A DNA stretch of 45,857 nucleotides from a virus. The position numbers and the translations under genes are program-made. The stretch lies in IMG/VR virus record IMGVR_UViG_3300018080_000040, positions 1 through 45,857 of that record; one strand, given 5' to 3'. The notes beneath the pieces were generated by a model. The model saw only the letters and a program-made list of their open reading frames with translations. It searched no databases and had not been told where the DNA came from. Positions 16,576-22,169 of this stretch are shown here, in pieces (the first letter of the stretch is position 1; each line of letters starts with the position of its first letter).

Positions 16576-16619
16576 TGCGAGGCGTAGCCTCTGTTTTGAT
16601 CCAAAGGTAACGCCTCGCA
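16576..16619. promoter_or_regulatory. inverted repeat around the late promoter -10 (operator candidate)
   Basis: TGCGAGGCGT at 16576-16585 and ACGCCTCGCA at 16610-16619 are perfect 10-base inverted copies. The right arm lies in the spacer of the proposed promoter and the left arm just after the expected start point, so the pair brackets the -10. That fits a binding site for a dimeric regulator better than an RNA hairpin. The protein with HTH-like segments encoded right before it is an obvious candidate. Confidence 0.55.
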
Positions 16620-16631
16620 GTTATTTGTCAA
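16604..16631 (-). promoter_or_regulatory. late operon promoter (TTGACA-N14-GTTACC)
   Basis: On the minus strand TTGACA (16631-16626) is followed after 14 bases by GTTACC (16611-16606), i.e. -10-like TACCTT with 16-base spacing. It lies in the 126-base gap before terS. The same motif with identical spacing occurs before the early operon at 33.5 kb. A second TTGACT lies 11 bases further upstream. Start of transcription is expected near 16597. Confidence 0.65.
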
Positions 16632-16656
16632 ATACTTTAGTCAATCTTCTATTTGA

Positions 16657-17007
16657 TCAGAGGCTGCACGGAAAATCCGCATTTTTGTTCCGCCCGTCCA
16701 TCTTCGCCAGGTCGTGCCTCTTGAACTCCTTCCGGATCGCGCCGATCGAGCAGCCGAAGTGGTCAGCGATCTGCCTCCAGGAGTAGCCCTTGACGAACCG
16801 CTTCAGCTCGCTCTTCGCGATCTCGACACGCCGCCGGCCGCGTCCCGGGAGCTTGATGTCCAGGTGCTCGCAAATCTTCTGCATCGTGCCATAAGAGCAG
16901 CCGATTATCTTCGCAGCTCCACGCACGCCGCCGGCGTCTTTCAGTGCCTTCATCGCATCCATTCGGGTGACGACATACTCGTCGCCCTTGTATATTCTCT
17001 TGCTCAT
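16657..17007 (-). CDS. DNA-binding protein with two HTH-like segments, late regulator candidate
   Basis: A 116-residue basic protein with two helix-turn-helix-like segments: residues about 18-45 (MKALKDAGGVRGAAKIIGCS, then GTMQKICEHL) and about 72-97 (GYSWRQIADHFGCSIGAIRK). Each resembles the HTH of small phage regulators or terminase-like DNA-binding proteins. It is the last gene of the early operon and ends 26 bases before the proposed late promoter, so it may switch on or repress the late operon. It could alternatively be a second packaging protein, since it neighbours terS. Start overlaps the preceding gene by 4 bases. Confidence 0.8.
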   Translation of the reverse strand: MSKRIYKGDEYVVTRMDAMKALKDAGGVRGAAKIIGCSYGTMQKICEHLDIKLPGRGRRRVEIAKSELKRFVKGYSWRQIADHFGCSIGAIRKEFKRHDLAKMDGRNKNADFPCSL

Positions 17008-17180
17008 TCGTAGTCCTCCCGGCTCTCTTTATCGAGCTCAAAATCTGGCAGCGGATGATCGTCCCCGGCCAGCTGTTCATTCATGGCGGCCACTGTCCTC
17101 CGGATGCACGCCGCGCACCAGTCACACTCGGCACACTTGTCACAGAGTTCATGATGGCCGAAGCAGTTAGGCCTCTTCAT
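17004..17180 (-). CDS. small Cys-rich protein
   Basis: A 58-residue protein, MKRPNCFGHHELCDKCAECD followed by WCAACIRR, with six Cys and two His in the first 26 residues and an acidic tail. The pattern CxxC..CxxC suggests a zinc knuckle. The ATG at 17180 has GGAGGTG upstream and is preferred over a longer start. Its start overlaps the end of the preceding gene. Function unknown. Confidence 0.75.
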   Translation of the reverse strand: MKRPNCFGHHELCDKCAECDWCAACIRRTVAAMNEQLAGDDHPLPDFELDKESREDYE

Positions 17181-17892
17181 CCGGCACCTCCTTCTCCAGA
17201 CCGACGGTGTTGACACCTGGACCATGCCGGCCGGTGAGATCGTCCCACACCGGGCACATCAGGCGACAGCAGCGATAGACCTGGCCGGCCGCGCCGTGGT
17301 GACAGATCGGCCGCTCATACATGGCGTCGACTCTGCTGCTGGCGTGGCGCGTGATCCCTTTGAACTCGCAGATCGTCGCGAGCTGCCGCCAGATGAGCGC
17401 GGTCTGATCATCGGCCAGGCGCCGCTCGCAGCTGCGGCACTTCGACACCATCAGCTGAGCGACCGGGTCCAGGTGATGGCCCTCGCCGATTCGCGGGAGG
17501 GGCCCCTTGACGATCCCGCCCTTCGCCGGCGGCTTTCGCTCCTCGTATTTCCGGAGCGATCCCTCGATCTTGTCGAACTGAGTGACCGCGTCGGCGAGGT
17601 TCATGCCGTCGCCTTCATCACACTGAAACATGTCCGCCTCAGTGGACAGCCGGCGGCCGGCGATCATGAGCGAACGGAATGCCTCGTAGTCAATCGAGAC
17701 GCGGGTCCCGACCTTGCTCAGTGGGATGATCAGCTCGCGGTCGTCGTTCGTGTCGGCCAGGTCGACCCGCGCTCGTGCCAGGACCCGAGGCATCTCTGCC
17801 TTGCGCGGATCGGCACCACGATCGAGCTCGGCACAAGCGTCGGCATACGCCCAGCCGATGGCCTCGATCGCGTCCTTTGATAATTTACTCAT
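17167..17892 (-). CDS. unknown protein with C-terminal Cys/His cluster
   Basis: A 241-residue protein starting MSKLSKDAIEAIGWAYADAC; AGGAGAAG precedes the ATG at 17892, which overlaps the previous gene by 8 bases. The N-terminal two thirds are helical with a Pro/Lys linker (ERKPPAKGGIVKGPLPR). The C-terminal third has CRSCERR, ICHHG and CCRLMC, a likely metal-binding group. I recognise no family. It stands in a row of Cys-rich early proteins. Confidence 0.75.
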   Translation of the reverse strand: MSKLSKDAIEAIGWAYADACAELDRGADPRKAEMPRVLARARVDLADTNDDRELIIPLSKVGTRVSIDYEAFRSLMIAGRRLSTEADMFQCDEGDGMNLADAVTQFDKIEGSLRKYEERKPPAKGGIVKGPLPRIGEGHHLDPVAQLMVSKCRSCERRLADDQTALIWRQLATICEFKGITRHASSRVDAMYERPICHHGAAGQVYRCCRLMCPVWDDLTGRHGPGVNTVGLEKEVPDEEA

Positions 17893-18151
17893 TCGCTTCT
17901 CCTCTCGTTCCTTTGACCAGGCCGAGACCGTGGCAGCTTTTACAGCAGACATACACGGCTCGACGCTGTTCGGTTTTGAAAATCATCCCGCGACCCTCAC
18001 ACGATCGACAGGTGACGGCGACCGGAAAGCGAGACGAAGCCATCGCTCGCCCGAGTGCTTCGGCCGCCTTGTTTACTTTGTCCGCCTGGCGCTGCATCGC
18101 TTCAGCCGCCTTCTGCCAGTTGACATTGATCCGGAAGCTGGCCCGCCTCAT
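17885..18151 (-). CDS. DnaJ-type zinc-finger protein
   Basis: An 88-residue protein with an N-terminal helix (NWQKAAEAMQRQADKVNKAA) and two half-fingers, CRSCEGRG at residues 48-55 and CKSCHGLG at 70-77. These are the CxxCxGxG units of the DnaJ central zinc domain, here only one pair, as in small anti-TRAP-like or DksA-unrelated phage proteins. It may bind zinc as a small adaptor; there is no J domain. Overlaps both neighbours. Confidence 0.8.
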   Translation of the reverse strand: MRRASFRINVNWQKAAEAMQRQADKVNKAAEALGRAMASSRFPVAVTCRSCEGRGMIFKTEQRRAVYVCCKSCHGLGLVKGTRGEANE

Positions 18152-18393
18152 CGCTTCGCCTTCTGGATCGGCGGCGGCGCGAAGATCGATCCCTTCGGCT
18201 TTGCCTGACGGCTGACCAGGTAAGTCCCGGTACCATCGAACACCTCGGCCTCGTCGAATTTGAACTCAGTCCAGGCATCGCCGCCGGTCCGAATCGTGAC
18301 GGTCGATCGGCCGGCCTTGTGCTCGCTGACCTCGGCCTCGATGTCCAGGTCCTCGAGCAGCTCGAGCATCTTCTCGCGGTCACTCTTTGGCAT
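18148..18393 (-). CDS. small unknown protein
   Basis: An 81-residue protein starting MPKSDREKMLELLEDLDIEA at the ATG at 18393, which has GGAGGTGG upstream. A helix is followed by four short strands (SEHKAGRSTVTIRTGGDAWT, EFKFDE, YLVSR) and a basic tail. A longer frame upstream would run through the preceding gene and is rejected. No family recognised. Confidence 0.75.
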   Translation of the reverse strand: MPKSDREKMLELLEDLDIEAEVSEHKAGRSTVTIRTGGDAWTEFKFDEAEVFDGTGTYLVSRQAKPKGSIFAPPPIQKAKR

Positions 18394-19117
18394 CGTCCAC
18401 CTCCTCCGGCTGAACCGGGACGCCGCCGATGTCGAGCTTCTTGACCTCGCCGCCGTTCCACTGGATCGTGAGCAGCACGGACTTGTCGGCCGGATCGTCC
18501 TGGCGCTCGAGGATCGTGAAGCCGCAGCTGTCACTGTTCCGCGCGAGCTGCGAGAGCCAGGTGGCCGCAGCACCGGCGGAAAGACTGACCCCCTGGCGCT
18601 TTAGTCCGAGCTCGTTCGTGAGCCGGTACTTCCTGATCCCGTTCTCATTCTGCTGCGGGACCGGCGGCTTCATCGACGGCTTCATCTCCTTCAGCTCAAT
18701 CCACACGGACGCGACGATCGACAGGACCAGCTTGTGGAAGTGGCTGTTCTCATCGACCAGTTGATCGAGTCCGTCCAGGGCATTGATCCCGCCGGCGACT
18801 TCGGGCGAGAGCTGTCCAGCCAGGAGAGAGTTCTGTAGCGACTCCTCGATCCGGTCCGCGACTTCGATCGTGTTGAAGCCCTTCATCCCCGGCGTGAACA
18901 GATCGATCCCGACAGGCGTCCCGATCCGGATCGTCGCGGTCCCCTGGTCGTCGATGCCCTCGAACTTGAACCAGATCCCCTTGTCACATTCCGGGCAGTG
19001 CTCGCGGGCATAATCTTCGCCCGGTTTGAACCGGACCTCCATGCTGAAACTTGTGCCACAGTGAGGGCAGTGATCCGCGACGCTCGCGGTCCCTCCTGGG
19101 AGTATCTTCTCGGTCAT
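18380..19117 (-). CDS. unknown protein with N-terminal zinc ribbon
   Basis: A 245-residue protein. Residues 17-45 hold CPHCGTSFSMEV and, after a short spacer, CPECDKG, a clear zinc ribbon. The rest is mixed alpha/beta with GGINALDGLDQLVDENSHFH in the middle and a Trp/Leu-rich helix AAATWLSQLARNSDSCGF near the end. AAGGAG precedes the start. Its gene lies just after the AGGCC repeat block, so a DNA-binding or initiator role is conceivable, but only by position. Confidence 0.75.
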   Translation of the reverse strand: MTEKILPGGTASVADHCPHCGTSFSMEVRFKPGEDYAREHCPECDKGIWFKFEGIDDQGTATIRIGTPVGIDLFTPGMKGFNTIEVADRIEESLQNSLLAGQLSPEVAGGINALDGLDQLVDENSHFHKLVLSIVASVWIELKEMKPSMKPPVPQQNENGIRKYRLTNELGLKRQGVSLSAGAAATWLSQLARNSDSCGFTILERQDDPADKSVLLTIQWNGGEVKKLDIGGVPVQPEEVDDAKE

Positions 19118-19575
19118 ATTGTTCTCCTTCTTTTTGACGGTTTGAACAGGCGGAAGTCGGCGGCCGTCGGGTGAAGGCCTCTGCGGCCTCTGAGGCCTGT
19201 TCCTGTTACCTGTAATACTCTTCTTAACTGATCATTAAAAAACGTGAAGAGCTCTTCATGTGACTGGGGAAGGGGTCTAAGGCCTGATAGGCCGCAGAAA
19301 CAGCGGTTTACTATCCGATTTTTTAAGATTTGGGCCTTTTTTATCGTACAAAAATGATCAGGAATGCGGTCCAATATCACTTTTTGGCATAGCCTAAGGC
19401 CCCTAAGGCCTACCTTTTCGGCAAAGTTGCGCCGCTTACAAAACACTAAAATCTCCCAGAATAGGGCCACGGCTCTCTGTGCGCTCGCCTGTGCGAGCTT
19501 CAGGAGGCCTCGGTAGGCCTGGGTCCTCTTTTCGTCCGTGGCCGTGTGCTCGAAACAGTGACCTCTGAGCCCCAT
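19114..19575 (-). CDS. doubtful 153-codon frame over the AGGCC repeat block
   Basis: The frame fits exactly between its neighbours, with ATGA overlaps at both ends, which favours a gene. Against it, the product is Arg/Leu/Cys-rich with none of the acidic bias of the other proteins, and its GLRGL, GLSGLRPL and GLRGRRGL stretches are just the translation of the AGGCC repeats. The DNA is more AT-rich than its surroundings. Lambda O shows that iterons can sit inside a gene, so both readings can be true. No family recognised. Confidence 0.3.
   Translation of the reverse strand: MGLRGHCFEHTATDEKRTQAYRGLLKLAQASAQRAVALFWEILVFCKRRNFAEKVGLRGLRLCQKVILDRIPDHFCTIKKAQILKNRIVNRCFCGLSGLRPLPQSHEELFTFFNDQLRRVLQVTGTGLRGRRGLHPTAADFRLFKPSKRRRTI
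19175..19520. repeat. AGGCC repeat block with palindromes, candidate replication origin
   Basis: AGGCC or TAGGCC-type units cluster at 19175-19198 (three in tandem with 9-base period), 19278-19293 (two), 19393-19412 (CCTAAGGC twice) and 19505-19520 (two). Between clusters lie AT-rich stretches at 19225-19243 and 19317-19355, a perfect 14-base palindrome TGAAGAGCTCTTCA at 19245-19258 and TGATCA sites. Iterons next to AT-rich DNA are typical of replication origins. It lies in the middle of the replication operon. Confidence 0.5.
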
Positions 19576-19814
19576 CAGGAGCCCTCCCTGAGGTCATAGA
19601 TTTCCGGGCATTCAGAGCCCTCGTGAGGTACTGCCAAGAAGGCGGCCGCGACCCTCATCACGCATGCCCGGCATACCCGGACGAGGCCGTTGCCTTTGAC
19701 CCGTCCGAGCGTGGCGTATTGCCGGCCGACATGGTGGCGGAGCCGGTCCCCGCAGCCTGAGCAGAAGCGGTCATCGGGATCGTCGTTTTGGTTGACGGTG
19801 TGGAGTTCGATCAT
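19575..19814 (-). CDS. small zinc-finger-like protein
   Basis: A 79-residue protein with FCSGCGDRL near residue 17 and VCRACVMR near residue 47, a CxxC-x27-CxxC pair suited to zinc. The intervening RHHVGRQYATLGRVKGNG is basic. It begins 5 bases after the membrane protein gene. Function unknown. Confidence 0.7.
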   Translation of the reverse strand: MIELHTVNQNDDPDDRFCSGCGDRLRHHVGRQYATLGRVKGNGLVRVCRACVMRVAAAFLAVPHEGSECPEIYDLREGS

Positions 19815-19818
19815 GGCG

Positions 19819-19959
19819 TCACCTCTTTTTCTGTAACAGTATTCCGATCGTCGCCGCGTCCACCTTGTCCTCGTCCGTCCCGATGTAAATAGAGAAGCCC
19901 TTCGAGATGCGGCCGAGGATGAAGGCGACCAGGCAGAAAAGTATCAGCTTGTAATCCAT
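19819..19959 (-). CDS. 46-residue single-pass membrane protein
   Basis: MDYKLILFCLVAFILGRISK forms a short transmembrane helix, followed by a polar tail ending LLQKKR. The ATG at 19959 has CGGAGGAG just upstream and overlaps the TGA of the preceding gene (TGATG). A longer frame running upstream through the preceding gene is a shadow. Role unknown; small early membrane proteins of phages are often host-takeover or exclusion factors, but nothing here shows that. Confidence 0.65.
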   Translation of the reverse strand: MDYKLILFCLVAFILGRISKGFSIYIGTDEDKVDAATIGILLQKKR

Positions 19960-20213
19960 CAGCTCCTCCGTTTCTTCTTGGCTGCCGGGCGGCGCTTCTT
20001 CTTCGTCACGCCGTCCGGTCCGAGTGAGATATTGCAACCGTTCAGCATACCATGATCTCCGCCGCTCAGCTGAACACCCTGGCGAAGGCATGACAGCGCG
20101 GCCTTCTTCGTGTCCTGGTCGTTCGTCGTGAGCAGGATGGCCATGATCGCCTCCTTGAACTCTTTGATCCCGTCCGCATCGAGCGCCGGGCCCATGACAA
20201 TACAGTTCTCCAT
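19959..20213 (-). CDS. small unknown protein with basic tail
   Basis: An 84-residue protein from the ATG at 20213 (GGAGCTAATT before it). It has a helical body (ALDADGIKEFKEAIMAILLT, DTKKAALSCLRQGVQL) and a Lys/Arg/Pro tail (KKKRRPAAKKKRRS) fit for nucleic-acid contact. No family recognised. Confidence 0.7.
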   Translation of the reverse strand: MENCIVMGPALDADGIKEFKEAIMAILLTTNDQDTKKAALSCLRQGVQLSGGDHGMLNGCNISLGPDGVTKKKRRPAAKKKRRS

Positions 20214-20215
20214 AA

Positions 20216-20572
20216 TTAGCTCCTTGACTTGCAGCATTTTTTATACTTCCGACCGCTGCCACAGTGACAGGAGTCGTTCGATCCGGGTCTCGGCGCTGCT
20301 TGACCGAAGTCCCGGATTGTTTTAGGTCTCGGCGGCGGGCTGGGATTTGTGAGCTCGAAATTGATGCCAGCCATCCGCAGCTTCTCGATTGTGTTGAGGC
20401 CGCCGGGTCCGATGTTCATGATCTTGACGGGTTTCTCGGCCGGCGCCGAATCGGGAGCCGTCACCTGGTCCCAGCGATACCTCCGACAGTCGACATTACA
20501 GGACCCGATGCTGCACTCGTCCGGGATCGGACAGTGCCCGGCATGATAGCATGATCTCTCTCCCCAGCTCAT
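20216..20572 (-). CDS. SEC-C motif protein
   Basis: A 118-residue protein ending in CHCGSGRKYKKCC, the SEC-C zinc motif found at the C terminus of SecA and of many unrelated proteins. The N terminus is also Cys-rich (CYHAGHCPIPDECSIGSCNV plus a later CRRY). The middle is a Pro-rich linker, with NIGPGGLNTIEKLRMAGINF like a small helical unit. Two metal sites are likely. It overlaps the next upstream gene by 4 bases. SEC-C domains usually aid protein-protein contact. Confidence 0.8.
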   Translation of the reverse strand: MSWGERSCYHAGHCPIPDECSIGSCNVDCRRYRWDQVTAPDSAPAEKPVKIMNIGPGGLNTIEKLRMAGINFELTNPSPPPRPKTIRDFGQAAPRPGSNDSCHCGSGRKYKKCCKSRS

Positions 20573-20868
20573 GACTCCCTCCGATCTAAAAAGTCCAGTT
20601 TGTTGTTCCGGATCGTGGCAAAGAGGTTCGAGCAGAGGACCGTCAGAGTCGTGTGCCCGAGCCCCAGATTGTTATCCTTGTCGATCGCCTCGAATATCTC
20701 ATGGAGAAAAGTCTCGGCACGCACCGCCTCGCTGACATCGTCGTCTTTTCTGATCCGGATGAGCTTGTGGTATTGATTGTATTCCCCGGGCCCGTCGATC
20801 TGCCGGCAGTTCACGATTTTCACATCGATCGGGATGGCGTTGATCGTGATCTTCTTCGGAATTTTCAT
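20569..20868 (-). CDS. small putative metalloprotein with HExxE motif
   Basis: A 99-residue protein with a short beta N terminus (KITINAIPIDVKIVNCRQID) and a helix TFLHEIFEAID carrying HEIFE at residues 56-60; a further His at 72 and the end segment LCSNLFATIRNNKLDF match a family of small phage proteins loosely related to ImmA/IrrE-like peptidases. Those use HExxH; the change to HExxE leaves catalysis uncertain. Coupled by ATGA to both neighbours. Confidence 0.7.
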   Translation of the reverse strand: MKIPKKITINAIPIDVKIVNCRQIDGPGEYNQYHKLIRIRKDDDVSEAVRAETFLHEIFEAIDKDNNLGLGHTTLTVLCSNLFATIRNNKLDFLDRRES

Positions 20869-21095
20869 GGCGCCACCTCCTTCTTGATTGTCCTGGACGA
20901 CCTGGTGCCGACCTCGCGCTCTGCGATGATCAGCTGCTTGTTCGTATCGAAGTTCTCCCCCTGGCGCGGCGCGGGTCCGGACCTGATGATCCTGAAGCCG
21001 CGCTCGAATAACCAGTCGTGGACCAGGCGATGGTCCGGGTCATGCTTGTATGTGATCCTGATCTTCTCTATCTGTCGGACATAGCCCTTGATCAT
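20865..21095 (-). CDS. small unknown protein
   Basis: A 76-residue basic protein (IKGYVRQIEKIRITYKHDPD, HRLVHDWLFERGFRIIRSGP) with a beta-alpha-beta look, which could be a small PUA-like or single-fold nucleic-acid binder. ATGA overlaps at both ends put it firmly in the early operon. No family recognised. Confidence 0.7.
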   Translation of the reverse strand: MIKGYVRQIEKIRITYKHDPDHRLVHDWLFERGFRIIRSGPAPRQGENFDTNKQLIIAEREVGTRSSRTIKKEVAP

Positions 21096-21472
21096 AGCAG
21101 CTCCTCCACCTTCATGATCGCGGCCTCTTCCTGTTCGCTCAGGTACCGGAACTCGATCCGGTTGACCATGACATCCGGAGGCGTTCCCATCTCCCGGCAG
21201 AACATATCGATGAAGTCCATGCGGCTCATCTCTGGGAAGCCCTCGCGGACCACTTCTTCCTTCGTGATCTTGTTCAGCTTCTGGGCCCAGGCACTCACGA
21301 TCTCGATCGGTCTGATCTTCTCGATCGTCTCACCCTTCGCCAGGCCCTGGCACTTGACGCATGCCATCACCAGGTCGCCGCCGTGGAGAAACCACCAGCC
21401 GAGCCGACGGGTCACGGTTTTGGTCTTGTTCCGGATCTGTTCTGTCGTCAGCATAAAACTCATATTTCTCAT
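21092..21472 (-). CDS. ASCH/PUA-like domain protein
   Basis: A 126-residue protein of the small phage type with SFMLTTEQIRNKTKTVTRRL at the start, then GDLVMACVKCQGLAKGE, IEIVSAWAQKLNKITKEEVV and REGFPEMSRMDFIDMFCREM, ending VNRIEFRYL. This order (target-binding loop 'K.kTvTRR', then a strand pair, then 'eeGfp.ms..eFi..f') matches ASCH-domain proteins, thought to bind RNA or modified nucleotides. It follows the radical-SAM gene with a 4-base overlap; the two are often neighbours in phages, which hints at a shared task. Confidence 0.75.
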   Translation of the reverse strand: MRNMSFMLTTEQIRNKTKTVTRRLGWWFLHGGDLVMACVKCQGLAKGETIEKIRPIEIVSAWAQKLNKITKEEVVREGFPEMSRMDFIDMFCREMGTPPDVMVNRIEFRYLSEQEEAAIMKVEELL

Positions 21473-22167
21473 GGCTTCCTCCTCGGCTTAAAAACCCGGG
21501 AGAGGTTCGCCTTCATGTGGACCGCGATGTCGATCTTCCGCAGCTCTTCGACGAGTTCCTGGATTTCATGAGCGAATGGCTCGATCAGGTCTGAGCGCTT
21601 GCTGTCTGCTCCGATGCTGACCCAGTTCGGGCCGACCTTCTTGATGTCGCGGATCAGCAGATCAAGATCGAACTGCATGATCGGCTCGATGGTGATGGTC
21701 GTCGTAAATCCCCGGGACTTCATCTCCTTCATCGCGTCAATTCTTTTCCAGGGAACAGGTGCATCAGAGACATCCCGGACCAGGTTCCGGCGGTTCGTTT
21801 CGATCGTGGTGCAGAGCGTGGTCCGTTCAGGAAACCATTCCGTAAAAGCAATGAAGCGCTCCGGATTTTTCGACTGAAAAAGGTACTGATTGTTGAACCG
21901 CTCGCAGTGCTTTAAGACGGCCAGGATGTCGTCGGCATCGATCCAGCTGCCCCACATATCAGTCGATGATCCGACGAAAATGAAACGGCCGCTCCCGAGC
22001 TGGGTCCTTAGCTCGTGCTTGATCAGCTTTGCCTCGTGTTTCCAGCCGAGCTGCCGGCCGTGTTTGATGTAGCAATATTCGCAGTCATGAAGGCAAGTAC
22101 CCCGGATGGCGTTCCAGGTGTGAGTGACCCAGGGGTACATGTTCCCCTTCGATTTATTCATTCCCAT
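21469..22167 (-). CDS. radical-SAM-like protein, phage Gp37/Gp68 (DUF5131) family
   Basis: A 232-residue protein with NMYPWVTHTWNAIRGTC then the cluster motif CLHDCEYC (Cys25, Cys29, Cys32, CxxxCxxC), the classical radical-SAM iron-sulfur site. Later segments GRFIFVGSSTDMWGSW, ERTTLCTTIETNRRN and TITIEPIMQFD fit the DUF5131/Gp37 family, found in phages and plasmids with no settled substrate. I prefer the ATG at 22167, with GGAGA 6 bases before it, to one at 22179. With the ASCH-like protein next to it, a nucleic-acid modification role is plausible. Confidence 0.85.
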   Translation of the reverse strand: MGMNKSKGNMYPWVTHTWNAIRGTCLHDCEYCYIKHGRQLGWKHEAKLIKHELRTQLGSGRFIFVGSSTDMWGSWIDADDILAVLKHCERFNNQYLFQSKNPERFIAFTEWFPERTTLCTTIETNRRNLVRDVSDAPVPWKRIDAMKEMKSRGFTTTITIEPIMQFDLDLLIRDIKKVGPNWVSIGADSKRSDLIEPFAHEIQELVEELRKIDIAVHMKANLSRVFKPRRKP

Positions 22168-22169
22168 AA

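Noticed and set aside
19819-20262. 147-codon frame over two small genes
   Set aside because: Its last 46 codons are the real membrane protein with its own AGGAG and ATG; the rest lies in another frame of the preceding gene.
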